DNA of 23,251 bases from Spirochaetaceae bacterium (GTDB lineage Bacteria > Spirochaetota > Spirochaetia > SZUA-6 > Bin103): contig JAPOQV010000657.1 of assembly GCA_026710565.1 (NCBI GenBank), forward strand, positions 1-23,251, written 5' to 3'. A program made the translations under genes and the position numbers. The notes beneath the pieces were generated by a model, which searched no databases, had not been told where the DNA came from, and worked only from the letters and a program-made list of their open reading frames with translations. Numbering within the stretch: the first letter of the stretch is position 1; the number at the start of each line of letters is the position of its first letter. Positions 11,301 to 18,601 of the stretch are shown here, in pieces.

Positions 11301-13260
11301 GGGGGCCGGCCGGCAGCGCCGGTGCGTTGTTGCGCTTCATCATGATCGGCAGCGCGTGCGAGATGTCGCAGCGCACCCCGTCGACGTCGAACCGCTCGAT
11401 CAGGGTCCGCACCGATTCGATCAGCCACTCCCATACGGTCAGGCGCCGGTAGTTGAGCAGCACGCCGTCGTTCCAGCTCCCGTAGCGGCCGTCGGTCGAG
11501 GAGCGGGGGACCAGGGTGCCGGCGTCGTCGAAGCAGTGCACGATCTCCGTGTCCGGCACGTCATGCACGCGCCGGTTGAGGTGCGGGATCACGTCCACCA
11601 GGACCCTGACCTCGATCTCGTGAGCGGCGGCGACCAGGGCACGCAGGCCGTCATCCCCGCCGAGTGCCGGCTCCATCTCGGTCAGGCTCTCGGGCGCGAA
11701 CGGCGAAGGCGAGGTGGCGTGGCCGGTCCAGTCCTCGCGGTTGCTGCCGCGCTTCTGCGCTCCGAGCACGTAGATGGCCGTGAAGCCGTACTTGCGCTTG
11801 ATGGCAGGCAGATGGGCGGCGATGTCCGCGAACGTGCCCAGGCGAATGACCTCGCCGTGCTCGTTGTACACCAGGCCCGGGTGCTCGCCGTCGGCCCAAT
11901 AGGCACGCGTGTGTCCGTGGACGTCGGGGAAGATCTGCAGCACCAGCTCGCCGCGCAGGTCGGGCAGCACGTTGATGCGGCCGCTGCACTCGGCGTCGGG
12001 CACCCACTCGCGGCGGCCGCTCTCGAACTCCCGCGCCACGCAGAAGTCGAAGTGTCCGAGCTCGTCGAACTGCACGTCAGCGGTGAACGGAGCTCCCGGC
12101 GTCGGACGGGCGAGTTCCAGATCCTCGTAGTCCAGATCCGCTTCGCTCGGGTAACGCCGGTGGACGCGGCCGCGGTAGACCCGCAGCCGGTACCGGCCGC
12201 GGCTGCGCGGGAGCTCGAAGCTGAAGCGGTGCGTCGTCCCCTGCACCACGGTCAGAAACGTCCGCGCGAGCGGGGCAGCGAACTCCTTGGGGGCGAGCAT
12301 GCGCTCCAGCAGCAGGTTGGCGTGATTGCGCACCTCGTCGAGGTCGTGTCCCGAGGCTGCGACCAGCAGCCGCATCACCTCGCGGCGCACCGGGTCGCTG
12401 CCGTACGCCTTGGCCCGCTGGGCGATGTGCTCCAGGCGGCGCATCGCGGATACGCAGATGGCGACGTCGAAGTCCAACGGAGCCTCGGGGCGCCGTGCGT
12501 TCAACTGCCGCAGGATCGCCTGCCTGAGAGCCTGCGAGAAGCGCATCGGCCGCCGCTGCGGATCGGGCTCGGGCTCGGCGGGCGTGAGGCGGGCGATCGG
12601 TTGGCGCAGGACCCCGAACAGGCGCTCCAGGGTGCCGCGGCTGGCCGCGTCCAGCGGCTCCACGTGCGAGTAGCCGGTCTCGATCGCGCGCTCTTCCAGC
12701 CGCAGGATGGAGAGCAGCGCTTCCGGCACCGCGCCGCCGCGGTCCACCTGCTCCGCGGCCAGCAGGTCGAACAGGCGCAGCCCCAGGTAGATCGTCGGCT
12801 GACGCAGCTCCAGCGGCCCCTGCCCCACCCGTGCCACGACCCCGATCTCCCCTTCCTCGTGGAGACAGGTGGCGTCCGGCGCCTCCCGAATCAGCACGAA
12901 TCGCCGCCGTTCCAGCGCCTGCCGGCCGTCGCCGCCGATTGCCGCGATCGCTTCGTGCGTGAGACGGACGGCGGCGTCCAGCCGCTCGATCAGCCGCGCA
13001 TCACGGTTGAAACGGTCGGCCGTGGTCGGGCTCTTCGTGGCCGCCGCCACCGCTTCCGCACGGACCGCGGCGGTCAGCTCAGCATGGCGCTCCGGGGTGG
13101 CGGCGCTCCATTCCGTGTCCGGCAGGAAGGGAAACGCGCGCTGCTCCGCGAACGCGCGGGCGATTGCCGCCCGCACCGCCGCGTGGTCGACGCCCGTCAC
13201 CGTCAGCGGTGTCGTCAGGCAGCCGCCGACCCCGACGAATTCCGCAGCGCCGGGCATCAT
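8383..13260 (-). CDS. Fused GH13 amylase-like / GT5 glycogen (starch) synthase-like protein
   Basis: 1625 residues in one uninterrupted frame from ATG-ATG at 13260; an in-frame stop lies a few codons upstream. Residues 1 to about 380 are a helical region I do not recognise. About 380-460 looks like a beta-sandwich lead-in. About 460-1010 is a GH13 domain with catalytic residues in VDGVRCDISHA (Asp632), LHLAEAYWG (Glu717) and FGNHDERR (Asp781), all present. From Met1079 a GT5 domain follows: VSAEAEPFSKSGGLANV (nucleotide-site Lys1091), HNGGWQYF, TVSPSYAQQI, INNGI, HRVSDQKGF (Arg1431, Lys1436), FEPGGISQLEAM (Glu1513) and TGGLRDTV. The segment VATNDAAAGLL stands where GT5 enzymes usually have HDWHAGL, so the usual His is Ala1222. 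Likely role: alpha-glucan synthesis coupled to remodelling. No glgC or glgB is in the window. There is no signal peptide or membrane segment. Confidence 0.88.
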   Translation of the reverse strand: MMPGAAEFVGVGGCLTTPLTVTGVDHAAVRAAIARAFAEQRAFPFLPDTEWSAATPERHAELTAAVRAEAVAAATKSPTTADRFNRDARLIERLDAAVRLTHEAIAAIGGDGRQALERRRFVLIREAPDATCLHEEGEIGVVARVGQGPLELRQPTIYLGLRLFDLLAAEQVDRGGAVPEALLSILRLEERAIETGYSHVEPLDAASRGTLERLFGVLRQPIARLTPAEPEPDPQRRPMRFSQALRQAILRQLNARRPEAPLDFDVAICVSAMRRLEHIAQRAKAYGSDPVRREVMRLLVAASGHDLDEVRNHANLLLERMLAPKEFAAPLARTFLTVVQGTTHRFSFELPRSRGRYRLRVYRGRVHRRYPSEADLDYEDLELARPTPGAPFTADVQFDELGHFDFCVAREFESGRREWVPDAECSGRINVLPDLRGELVLQIFPDVHGHTRAYWADGEHPGLVYNEHGEVIRLGTFADIAAHLPAIKRKYGFTAIYVLGAQKRGSNREDWTGHATSPSPFAPESLTEMEPALGGDDGLRALVAAAHEIEVRVLVDVIPHLNRRVHDVPDTEIVHCFDDAGTLVPRSSTDGRYGSWNDGVLLNYRRLTVWEWLIESVRTLIERFDVDGVRCDISHALPIMMKRNNAPALPAGPRSDEEQVEGTIVVNERVDGHYVSTGFFDSACRDLIASPLHYLLMREMEQAAHAAGKRFYLHLAEAYWGREQYLSRVGIVSYNSALFKICERIAQGVSSVGEIYHLYEQHYRGALPPGTELIGLFGNHDERRPVNTFGRDNLRPVLTLTSFLSDVVMDFEGNAEGEAWKVFPDNIYVDWNRFDSAADRSVERIFRDVYSFHRRNPGRGTLVPTDHHQVAAVIKPAPEGLWLAVCSFSTDSATVSVDMRAAADSIDPVARYVVADPTYSPVTRRYAHYTGEELRNATLATAVSYRQRVKLLRIDRIADGGEAGDPAYPRFLRDSFDRLRDAPPRERLDASFAYQEVTRAAARRGGLARFLEDKLLPLFEDAEHDAVVLGLKRVLFHAHREGGLGRDGELSRLRPSGTVRTRRARLLARVLDELRSRSMVFVSAEAEPFSKSGGLANVTCELPRELARLGERLYVITPLYRAGEPRAVEKMQAAIDRFGITYSGTNVSFQLGDQHYEVGVHAGEVDGVTYYLLDHQELFDGLYWGYRSNERIRRRLGLARAAAEVIVRFDLDPLVVATNDAAAGLLTGIVRADPHYAELFAPTSFVHVIHNGGWQYFDCYGRYEDGADLFGLFNLAGRHAAQFTDPRDDGLFNLMAAGIRFADRVFTVSPSYAQQIEQNCDGLEPLLEDVIGINNGIARGFRRGVRQRLSRSGLEEHQYPRLRARVAEDPLLRAKLERRFPELLADNPDAVRFRSQTRRDEVTRMRTKLLAQLEYGLTVDPDQVLYVMIHRVSDQKGFQLLLEASEGIFRNLGVQAILGGPIAPNDHRAEELAAGMHALMEYYPGAVATRIGYQEISLPLLAADAFLMPSQFEPGGISQLEAMSCGCLVVAHATGGLRDTVTPLQIRGSTVSGYGVLFGDYRADAFMDAMARCTWFFRHATAAQVRRARNNARRNIVYWDGAAQRYLEELHALQETIPAADLPPQ

Positions 13261-13380
13261 GCAGCCCCGGCGGGGACGAGTTCACGGAGGCGCATGGCGG
13301 TCTCAAGATACCGTGCCCCGGACCGCCGGCCAACTCGGACCGGACGTTCCCGAACAGGACGGCACCCGTCCGCGGAATCC

Positions 13381-13409
13381 TGGACACCCCGAACCGGCGC
13401 GACTAGGAT
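13381..13409 (+). promoter_or_regulatory. Candidate sigma70-type promoter of the livK-like gene
   Basis: TGGACA (13381-13386), a 17-base spacer and TAGGAT (13404-13409). The -10 box ends six bases before the ATG at 13416, which would place transcription initiation at or next to the start codon and give a leaderless mRNA. The same AGGA could instead act as a ribosome-binding site with a 7-base spacer, so the two readings compete. Confidence 0.4.
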
Positions 13410-13415
13410 GCACCC

Positions 13416-14594
13416 ATGGACAGAGTGACCAGGACCGTCGCAGCGGCGATCGCCGCTCTCGCCGTGTGCGCGGCCGGCGCGGTCGCCGAACCGATCAAGA
13501 TCGGCGTCCTGCTGCCGTCTTCGGGCGTCTACGCCGGACTCGGCGGTGACCAGACACTCGCCCTGGAGCTGGGCTTCGACGAGTTCGGCCGCGAGGTGGC
13601 CGGGCGCCCCATCGAGCTGATCCACGTCGACAGCGAAGCGAATCCGGGCACCGGCCTGGCGCTGATCAAGAGGCTGATCCTCAGGGATGAGGTGGACATC
13701 GTGGTGGGCATCATCTCTTCCGCGGTGGCCGGCGCCGTGCGCGACTTCGTGCACAACGCCGAGGTGCCGCTGATCGTCTCCAACGCCGGCAACGACGACC
13801 TCACCGGCCCGCTCTGCAGCCCGTGGATCCTGCGCTCGTCGTTCTCCAACGCGCAGATCAGCCGCGAGATGGGGCCGTGGATGGCCGCCCAGGGCTACCG
13901 GAACGTGTTCCTGATGGCGTTCGACTACGCCGCGGGACACCAGGCGATGGAGGCGTTCCGCTCTGGCTTCGTCGCCGCCGGAGGCACCGTCATCGGCGAG
14001 GAGTATCCTCCCCTGGGCGAAACCGAAGACTTCGGCCCCTACCTGGCCAAGGTGAAGGCGGCAGACCCGGATGCGGCGTACGTATTCTTCGCGGGCGGCC
14101 CGGCGATCCAGTTCGTCAAGGAGTGGGCGGCCTTCGGCTTGAAGGACGAGATCCAGCTCGCCGGCGCGGGCTGGCTCAACTCCGCGCTGTACGTCAACGC
14201 GCAAGGCATGGACGCGGAAGGCACCCTGGGGATCCTCAACTACGTGCCGTCGATCGATACGCCGGCGAACCACGTCTTCCAGGAGAAGTTCCGCGCCGCG
14301 CACGGCCGTGACGGTTCGGAGTTCGGGGTCGCCGCCTACGACACCGCGCGCCTCATCGTCGAGTCGCTCAGGGCCACCGGCGGCGACACCGACGACAAGG
14401 CGGCCCTGGTCGCGGCCATGCGCGAGACCCGCTTCGACGGCCCGCGCGGTCCGTTCCGCATCGATCCGGCCACCAACAACGTGATCCAGAACGTCTACAT
14501 CTTCGAGGTGCAGGCACGGAGCGACGGCGTCGCGGCCGTGGTCCAGGACATGGTCGCCGACGTCCAGGACCCGCCCAACGGCTGCGAACTGTAG
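13416..14594 (+). CDS. Branched-chain amino acid-type ABC transporter substrate-binding protein
   Basis: Periplasmic ligand-binding protein of a Liv-type importer. 392 residues. Residues 1-24 form a signal peptide with a basic start, an alanine-rich core and AVA just before EPIKIGVLLP; there is no convincing lipobox. The mature part has the Peripla_BP_6 pattern: PIKIGVLLPSSGVYAGLG, then VDSEANPGTG, VDIVVGIISSAVAGAV, PLIVSNAGND and DPDAAYVFFAGG, and the C-terminal GPFRIDPATNN. The ligand cannot be read from the sequence; nearby XDH genes leave room for a ligand other than leucine-type amino acids. The matching permease and ATPase genes start only at 15891, with a TA-rich insertion between. Confidence 0.92.
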   Translation: MDRVTRTVAAAIAALAVCAAGAVAEPIKIGVLLPSSGVYAGLGGDQTLALELGFDEFGREVAGRPIELIHVDSEANPGTGLALIKRLILRDEVDIVVGIISSAVAGAVRDFVHNAEVPLIVSNAGNDDLTGPLCSPWILRSSFSNAQISREMGPWMAAQGYRNVFLMAFDYAAGHQAMEAFRSGFVAAGGTVIGEEYPPLGETEDFGPYLAKVKAADPDAAYVFFAGGPAIQFVKEWAAFGLKDEIQLAGAGWLNSALYVNAQGMDAEGTLGILNYVPSIDTPANHVFQEKFRAAHGRDGSEFGVAAYDTARLIVESLRATGGDTDDKAALVAAMRETRFDGPRGPFRIDPATNNVIQNVYIFEVQARSDGVAAVVQDMVADVQDPPNGCEL

Positions 14595-14599
14595 GCATC

Positions 14600-14842
14600 G
14601 TGCAGTACTTGGTATTGCTCGACGCGATCGATGAGCCCGGATTCGAGGGGTACTACTACGCCCACATCCCGGCGCTGGACCTGACGACACAGGGCAAGGG
14701 GATCGAGGGTGCGATGAAGGCCGCCAGGGACCTTGCGGAGTTGTGGGTAGCTGAAAAGCACTCCCGGGGTGAGGTAGTTCCTCAAGAGTCAGGAGCTCTG
14801 GTCGCCCGCATCGAGATCCCCGATGCCGTTCTCAGCCCGTGA
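14600..14842 (+). CDS. hicB: HicB-like antitoxin
   Basis: 80 residues from a GTG five bases after the binding-protein stop. It shows the HicB pattern: MQYLVLLD, then a turn, [17 protein letters not shown], and a helix with [15 protein letters not shown], which is the partly degraded RNase H-like fold of HicB antitoxins. A DNA-binding C-terminal extension is not obvious. It overlaps hicA by 20 bases, which supports a joint transcript. The order antitoxin-toxin is the reverse of the E. coli hicAB order but is common elsewhere. It would bind and neutralise HicA. Confidence 0.8.
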   Translation: MQYLVLLDAIDEPGFEGYYYAHIPALDLTTQGKGIEGAMKAARDLAELWVAEKHSRGEVVPQESGALVARIEIPDAVLSP

Positions 14843-15029
14843 GGTCCTGTCAAAGCTGCACCGCGCCGGGTTTGTCGAGGTTCGACAATCGGGTTCGCAC
14901 AAGGTGTTGCGGCATCCTGATGGGAGGCAGACCTACGTCTCGATGCACCCGGGAACTCTACCGACAGGCACGTTTCGCAAGATCCTCAAGCAGGCCGGCC
15001 TGAAGCTCACCGAGTTCCGCGGGCTGTGA
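14823..15029 (+). CDS. hicA: HicA-like mRNA interferase toxin
   Basis: 68 residues, full length for the HicA/YcfA family, a small double-stranded-RNA-binding-like fold that cleaves mRNA. Visible features are [19 protein letters not shown] and [10 protein letters not shown] with the catalytic histidine at position 26. The end is [17 protein letters not shown], the usual C-terminal helix. It starts inside the hicB coding region. The gene looks intact, so the pair could be a working TA module even though its neighbours downstream are decayed. Confidence 0.88.
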   Translation: MPFSAREVLSKLHRAGFVEVRQSGSHKVLRHPDGRQTYVSMHPGTLPTGTFRKILKQAGLKLTEFRGL

Positions 15030-15074
15030 ATCGTCGCACGCTGCCATGATGCGAACTCCAGTGGAGTCGGGGAC

Positions 15075-15414
15075 GTGACGCTGCTGGTGCTCTGCGGCTT
15101 GCCCGGCGTGGGCAAGCTGACGATCGGGCGTGAGGTCGCCGGGATTACCGGGTACGGGCTGTTCCATCTCCACCTACTGGTAGACATGATCGGCGCTGTT
15201 CGATTTCGGGAGCGCCGGGTTTCGCGACCTACGCGACATGCTGCTGCCCCAGATCATCCGCCGCGCGGCAGTCGCGGAAGGGGCCGGAAGCGCTCTCCGG
15301 GCTACTCTGACGGTGATGTTCGAGTCCACCGTGAAGCACCGTGGTTTCACGGTATCTCCGCGGACGTGGAGCAAGCCGGCGGCGCAGCGCATCCTCCGGT
15401 TCCTTCCGGCATAG
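15075..15414 (+). pseudogene. P-loop (AAA-type) kinase remnant with frameshifts
   Basis: The frame starting at the GTG at 15075 gives TLLVLCGLPGVGKLTIGRE, a clear Walker A motif, followed by GYGLFHLHLLVDMIGAV. Family proteins would then continue with a phenylalanine-glycine segment and an LR motif. That continuation is found one frame over from about 15196: LFDFGSAGFRDLRDMLLPQ and later TVMFESTV. From about 15335 the first frame again reads family-like (WFHGISADVEQAGGAAH). Two frame changes in some 140 bases indicate decay rather than a single sequencing slip. It lies 45 bases after hicA. The intact protein would have been a small nucleotide kinase-like enzyme of unknown substrate. Confidence 0.65.
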
Positions 15415-15572
15415 AGGTCATGAGAGGCAAGCATTTCCTGCCGGCTAGGCCATACCAGGTAAAACAGTTAGCCACGGTCAGCCTTGGGCGCTGAGTATTT
15501 CAGTTCCAAACCGGCTTGGCCGGCCTTCCTCAGGTGGTGTATTGCCATGCGCGCCCCTTGCCCAGCTTGCCC

Positions 15573-15586
15573 GTAACGCGCGTTAC
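15573..15586. promoter_or_regulatory. Perfect 14-base palindrome, probable TA operator
   Basis: GTAACGCGCGTTAC is identical to its reverse complement. It overlaps a -10-like TACAAT (15584-15589) and sits 35 bases before the mazE-like start. This is where an antitoxin autoregulatory operator would be expected. The stretch 15415-15621 around it holds no other gene I can support. Confidence 0.5.
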
Positions 15587-15621
15587 AATTGGTCCTGAAT
15601 CCGAATGTGAGGAGGCGATCC

Positions 15622-15837
15622 ATGTCGACATCTCCCGCGGAGCGCATACCGGCACCGCGCAACCGCCGGCGTGCGTGTTCCGAACGGGAGACTCGGATGG
15701 CGGTGCCGGATGCCCGTTCCGAACACGTGCGAGAACAAGTGGCGCAGTCCGTCGCCCGGCTCGGTACCGCTCACGAGAGCCATGCGCTCGCCTGGATCGA
15801 GGCGGTTGCCGACTTCGATGAGCATCAGGCGCGGTGA
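15622..15837 (+). CDS. MazE/DUF3018-like antitoxin, probably orphaned
   Basis: 71 residues from the ATG at 15622, which has a good ribosome-binding site (GAGGAGG eight bases upstream). The N-terminus MSTSPAERI, the central RMAVPDARSEHVREQVAQS and the C-terminal WIEAVADFDE resemble the DUF3018 group of MazE-type antitoxins, where a WVPDTR segment and an acidic tail are typical; the tryptophan is alanine here. The middle (ACSERET) looks altered. The identification is supported by the next frame, which begins exactly like MazF. A frame opening at 15589 adds 11 residues but has no ribosome-binding site. Confidence 0.5.
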   Translation: MSTSPAERIPAPRNRRRACSERETRMAVPDARSEHVREQVAQSVARLGTAHESHALAWIEAVADFDEHQAR

Positions 15838-15901
15838 CGTTCTCTTGGCCTCCGGTTCGACGCGAGGCATGAGTCGATTACGGAGCAACGGTGCTCCTTG
15901 A
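15818..15901 (+). pseudogene. Truncated MazF-like toxin start
   Basis: The ATG at 15818 overlaps the end of the mazE-like gene by 20 bases and reads MSIRRGDVLLAS, the characteristic first strand of MazF/PemK mRNA interferases. The similarity then stops and the frame ends at 15901 after 27 codons, running into the start of livH at 15891. The catalytic core is absent, so this is a fossil. It suggests that a deletion joined the TA module to the transporter operon. Confidence 0.55.
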
Positions 15902-16772
15902 CCCAGGGTTCCTGATCGTCCAGACGCTCAACGGGCTGCAGCTCGCGGCGCTGCTGTTCCTGCTGTCGATCGGGCTGTCCGTGGTGTTCGGGCTGATGAA
16001 CTTCATCAACCTGGCCCACGGAACCCTGTTCATGGTCGGCGCCTACCTGGCCCTGAGCGCCGTCCGCGCCTTCGAGTCGTTCTGGCTGGCCCTGCTGCTG
16101 GCCCCGCTCGGCGTCTCGCTGATCGGAGGAGTGCTCTATCTGGTCCTGCTGCGCCACATGCAGCGGGCCGACCCCATGAAGCAGGTGCTGGTGACCTTCG
16201 GCCTGATCTTCGTGGGCATCGAGACGGTCGACATCATCTGGGGCTCGCTGCCGCACATCATCGACGTCCCTGCGCTGCTGTCCGGCCGCGGCTCCGTGCT
16301 CGGGCAGGTCTACCCCACCTACCGGCTGTTCATCATCGCCCTGGGCGCGGCGGCGTTCGTACTGCTCTACTTGGGGCTGGAGCGCACCCGCGTCGGCGCC
16401 ATCGTGCGCGCCGGCGTGGACGACCGCACCATGGTGGCGGCGCTCGGCATCGACATCGGCCGCGTCTTCTTCCTGGTGTTCTGCCTGGGGTGCCTGCTCG
16501 CAGGAGTCGCGGGAGTGGTGGCGGCACCCGTGTTCTCCATCGCTCCCGGGATGGACATGTCGGTCCTGATCCTGGCCCTCATCGTGGTGGTGCTCGGCGG
16601 CCCCGGCAGCCTCAAGGGCGTGGCGCTCGGTTCGCTGATCATCGGCATCGCCGACACCTACGGCCAAGTCGTGCTTCCCGAGCTGGCGCGGGTCACGATC
16701 TACGCCTTGATGGCTCTCATCCTGCTCTTCAGGCCGGCCGGCCTGATCCCGGTCCGCAGCGGGCATCGATGA
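15891..16772 (+). CDS. livH: Branched-chain amino acid-type ABC permease LivH
   Basis: Inner-membrane permease of the Liv-type importer, 293 residues, hydrophobic throughout with about eight membrane segments. Family motifs: LLFLLSIGLSVVFGLMNFIN, LAHGTLFMVGAYLA, and the cytoplasmic coupling loop region RAGVDDRTMVAALGID. The C-terminus IYALMALILLFRPAGLIP is the usual ending. I chose the GTG at 15891 because GGAG lies five bases upstream and family similarity begins at once. It is the first gene of a tight livHMGF run, and its start overlaps the truncated mazF frame, so its original upstream region may have been lost. Confidence 0.94.
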   Translation: MLLDPGFLIVQTLNGLQLAALLFLLSIGLSVVFGLMNFINLAHGTLFMVGAYLALSAVRAFESFWLALLLAPLGVSLIGGVLYLVLLRHMQRADPMKQVLVTFGLIFVGIETVDIIWGSLPHIIDVPALLSGRGSVLGQVYPTYRLFIIALGAAAFVLLYLGLERTRVGAIVRAGVDDRTMVAALGIDIGRVFFLVFCLGCLLAGVAGVVAAPVFSIAPGMDMSVLILALIVVVLGGPGSLKGVALGSLIIGIADTYGQVVLPELARVTIYALMALILLFRPAGLIPVRSGHR

Positions 16773-16827
16773 GCGGAGACGACCGGGCTCGCCCACCCTT
16801 CCCCGCCCTGCCCAGGACGGCGGTACG

Positions 16828-17850
16828 ATGACCGGGCCGATGAACGGACGCGACCCCCTGCAGCTCCCGGTGGCGGGGATGCTCGCCGGCATCGCCGTCG
16901 CCGCGTGGTTCGGGGCCGACTACTTCGGCATGGAGCTGCTGGCCGAGGTGGCGATCCTGGCCATCTTCGCCATGAGCCTGGACCTCCTGGTGGGCACCGC
17001 CGGGATGGTTTCCCTGGGCCACGCGTGTTTCCGGGCGCTCGGCGCCTACGCCACCGCCGCCGCCACGGTGCTCTGGGGTTGGCCGCCGCTCGCGGCGCTG
17101 GGGGTGTCGGTGGCCGCGGCCGCGGCGATCGCCGTGGGCGTCGGCGTCTTCGCCGTGCGCCTCACCGGCGTTTTCTTCATCATGATCACGCTCGCCATCG
17201 GGCAGATGGTGCATGCCTACTTCGTCAAGGCACGGGCATTCGGCGGAGACAACGGCATGTCCGGCACGCCCCGCTTCGACCTCGCCCCGCTCGGGCTGGA
17301 CGCAGGGGATCCGGGCGTGTTCGCCGCCCTGGTCCTGGTTGCCGCGGCGCTGGTGTATCTGGCCCTGCTCGTCGTGCGCCGCTCCCCGTTCGGGATGATG
17401 CTCACCGCCATCCACCAGAACCCGGGCCGCCTGGCATCGCTCGGCTGCCCGGTGCGGCGCTACAAGCTGGCCGCCTTCGGCGCCGCGGGAGCCGTCGCCG
17501 GCCTTGCCGGAGCCTTGATGGCGCAGCACACCGGCTTCGTGTCTCCGGACCTCGCCTTCTGGACCCTGTCGGGCGAGGCGCTGATCATCGTCATCCTGGG
17601 CGGCAGCGGCAGCCTGATCGGCGCCGCCGGCGGCGCGGCGGTCTACATCCTCCTCCGCAACCAGTTGAACGACCCCGGATTCTGGAGGAACCTGTCCCTG
17701 CCGCCGGAGATGGCCGACCACTGGCAGCTCGTGATGGGCCTGTTCTTCATTGCCGTGGTCCTCCTGGCCAGGGACGGCCTGTACGGCCGCCTCGCCTGGG
17801 CGCTCCGGCGCGCGGCGCCGGCCGTGGTGCGGCGGAGCAGCCGATCGTGA
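16828..17850 (+). CDS. livM: Branched-chain amino acid-type ABC permease LivM
   Basis: Second membrane subunit of the importer, 340 residues, alanine- and valine-rich with about nine membrane segments. Typical motifs are AILAIFAMSLDLLVGTAGMV, SLGHACFRALGAYA, GVFFIMITLAIGQM, GDNGMSG, and the coupling loop region RLASLGCPVRRYKLAAFG. The C-terminus ends in a basic, disordered-looking tail. The start is 55 bases after livH. Its stop overlaps the livG start (GTGA), which points to coupled translation of permease and ATPase. Confidence 0.94.
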   Translation: MTGPMNGRDPLQLPVAGMLAGIAVAAWFGADYFGMELLAEVAILAIFAMSLDLLVGTAGMVSLGHACFRALGAYATAAATVLWGWPPLAALGVSVAAAAAIAVGVGVFAVRLTGVFFIMITLAIGQMVHAYFVKARAFGGDNGMSGTPRFDLAPLGLDAGDPGVFAALVLVAAALVYLALLVVRRSPFGMMLTAIHQNPGRLASLGCPVRRYKLAAFGAAGAVAGLAGALMAQHTGFVSPDLAFWTLSGEALIIVILGGSGSLIGAAGGAAVYILLRNQLNDPGFWRNLSLPPEMADHWQLVMGLFFIAVVLLARDGLYGRLAWALRRAAPAVVRRSSRS

Positions 17851-18596
17851 CCGCCGACGTGCTGCAGGCGGCGGACCTGTGCAAGGCATTCGGGTCGCTG
17901 CAGGTGACCGATCACGTCTCGCTGCGGCTCCCACAGGGTCGGCGTCACGGGCTGATAGGCCCCCACGGCGCCGGCAAGACCACGCTGTTCAACCTGATCA
18001 CGGGCGAAGTCGCCGCGGACGCGGGCCTGGTGTACGTCGGCGGCCGCGACGTCAGCGGGACACCGCCCGATGTCCGTGCGCGCGCCGGGCTGGCACGCAG
18101 CTTCCAGCGCAACAATCTGTTCGGTGACCTCACGGTAAGGGAGAACCTGGAGCTCGCCTGCGCGCTCAAGCACCGCATCGGCCACGTCTTCTGGCGTCCT
18201 GCGCGCCGATTCGCGGATCTGCGCGAGGAGGCGGAGGCGAACGCCGAGCGGCTCGGACTTGCCGAGCATCTCCCGGTACCCGTGTCCACGCTGCCCTACG
18301 GCACCCAGCGCCACCTCGAGATCGGCCTGGCGCTGGTGCGGGAACCGATGGTGCTGCTGCTTGATGAGCCCACCGCGGGGATGAGCCCTGCGGAGACGGG
18401 CGGCATCGTCGACCTGCTGGCGTCGTTGCCGGGCAGCCTGACGCTGCTGATCGTCGAGCACGACATGGACGTGATCTTCGAGCTGGCCGAACGGATCACC
18501 GTGCTCGACTACGGCCGCGTGCTGCTGGAAGGCACGCCGGACGAGGTGCGCGGCTCGGCGGAGGTGCGCAGCCGCTACCTCGGGGTCCGGGACTAA
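17847..18596 (+). CDS. livG: Branched-chain amino acid-type ABC ATPase LivG
   Basis: Cytoplasmic ATPase subunit, 249 residues from the GTG at 17847; the same frame stays open far upstream over livM, but that part is shadow sequence. Walker A is GPHGAGKTT (38-46), in which the usual Asn is His. The family-specific [18 protein letters not shown] segment contains the Q-loop. The signature is [11 protein letters not shown] (from 149), Walker B is [10 protein letters not shown] (Asp173, Glu174) and the H-loop is VEHDMDVI. The C-terminal [16 protein letters not shown] is the typical LivG end. It partners with LivF to drive LivH/LivM. Confidence 0.94.
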   Translation: MTADVLQAADLCKAFGSLQVTDHVSLRLPQGRRHGLIGPHGAGKTTLFNLITGEVAADAGLVYVGGRDVSGTPPDVRARAGLARSFQRNNLFGDLTVRENLELACALKHRIGHVFWRPARRFADLREEAEANAERLGLAEHLPVPVSTLPYGTQRHLEIGLALVREPMVLLLDEPTAGMSPAETGGIVDLLASLPGSLTLLIVEHDMDVIFELAERITVLDYGRVLLEGTPDEVRGSAEVRSRYLGVRD

Positions 18597-18601
18597 TACC
18601 A

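Noticed and set aside
10921..13428. 835-codon plus-strand open frame opposite the GH13-GT5 gene
   Set aside because: Arg/Val/Gln-rich low-complexity translation without family motifs; a high-GC shadow of the minus-strand gene, which has clear catalytic motifs.
13416..13487. Lipoprotein signal in the binding protein (LAVC)
   Set aside because: Val before Cys is atypical for a lipobox and the AVA/EP site fits signal peptidase I better.
15468..15549. Minus-strand peptide starting MAIHHLRKAG, resembling a TA antitoxin start
   Set aside because: Only 26 codons and no family-specific residues beyond the first few; too weak to annotate.
16769..16831. Tiny open frame between livH and livM (ATG at 16769, about 20 codons)
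   Set aside because: No homology or coding character; probably just the intergenic gap.
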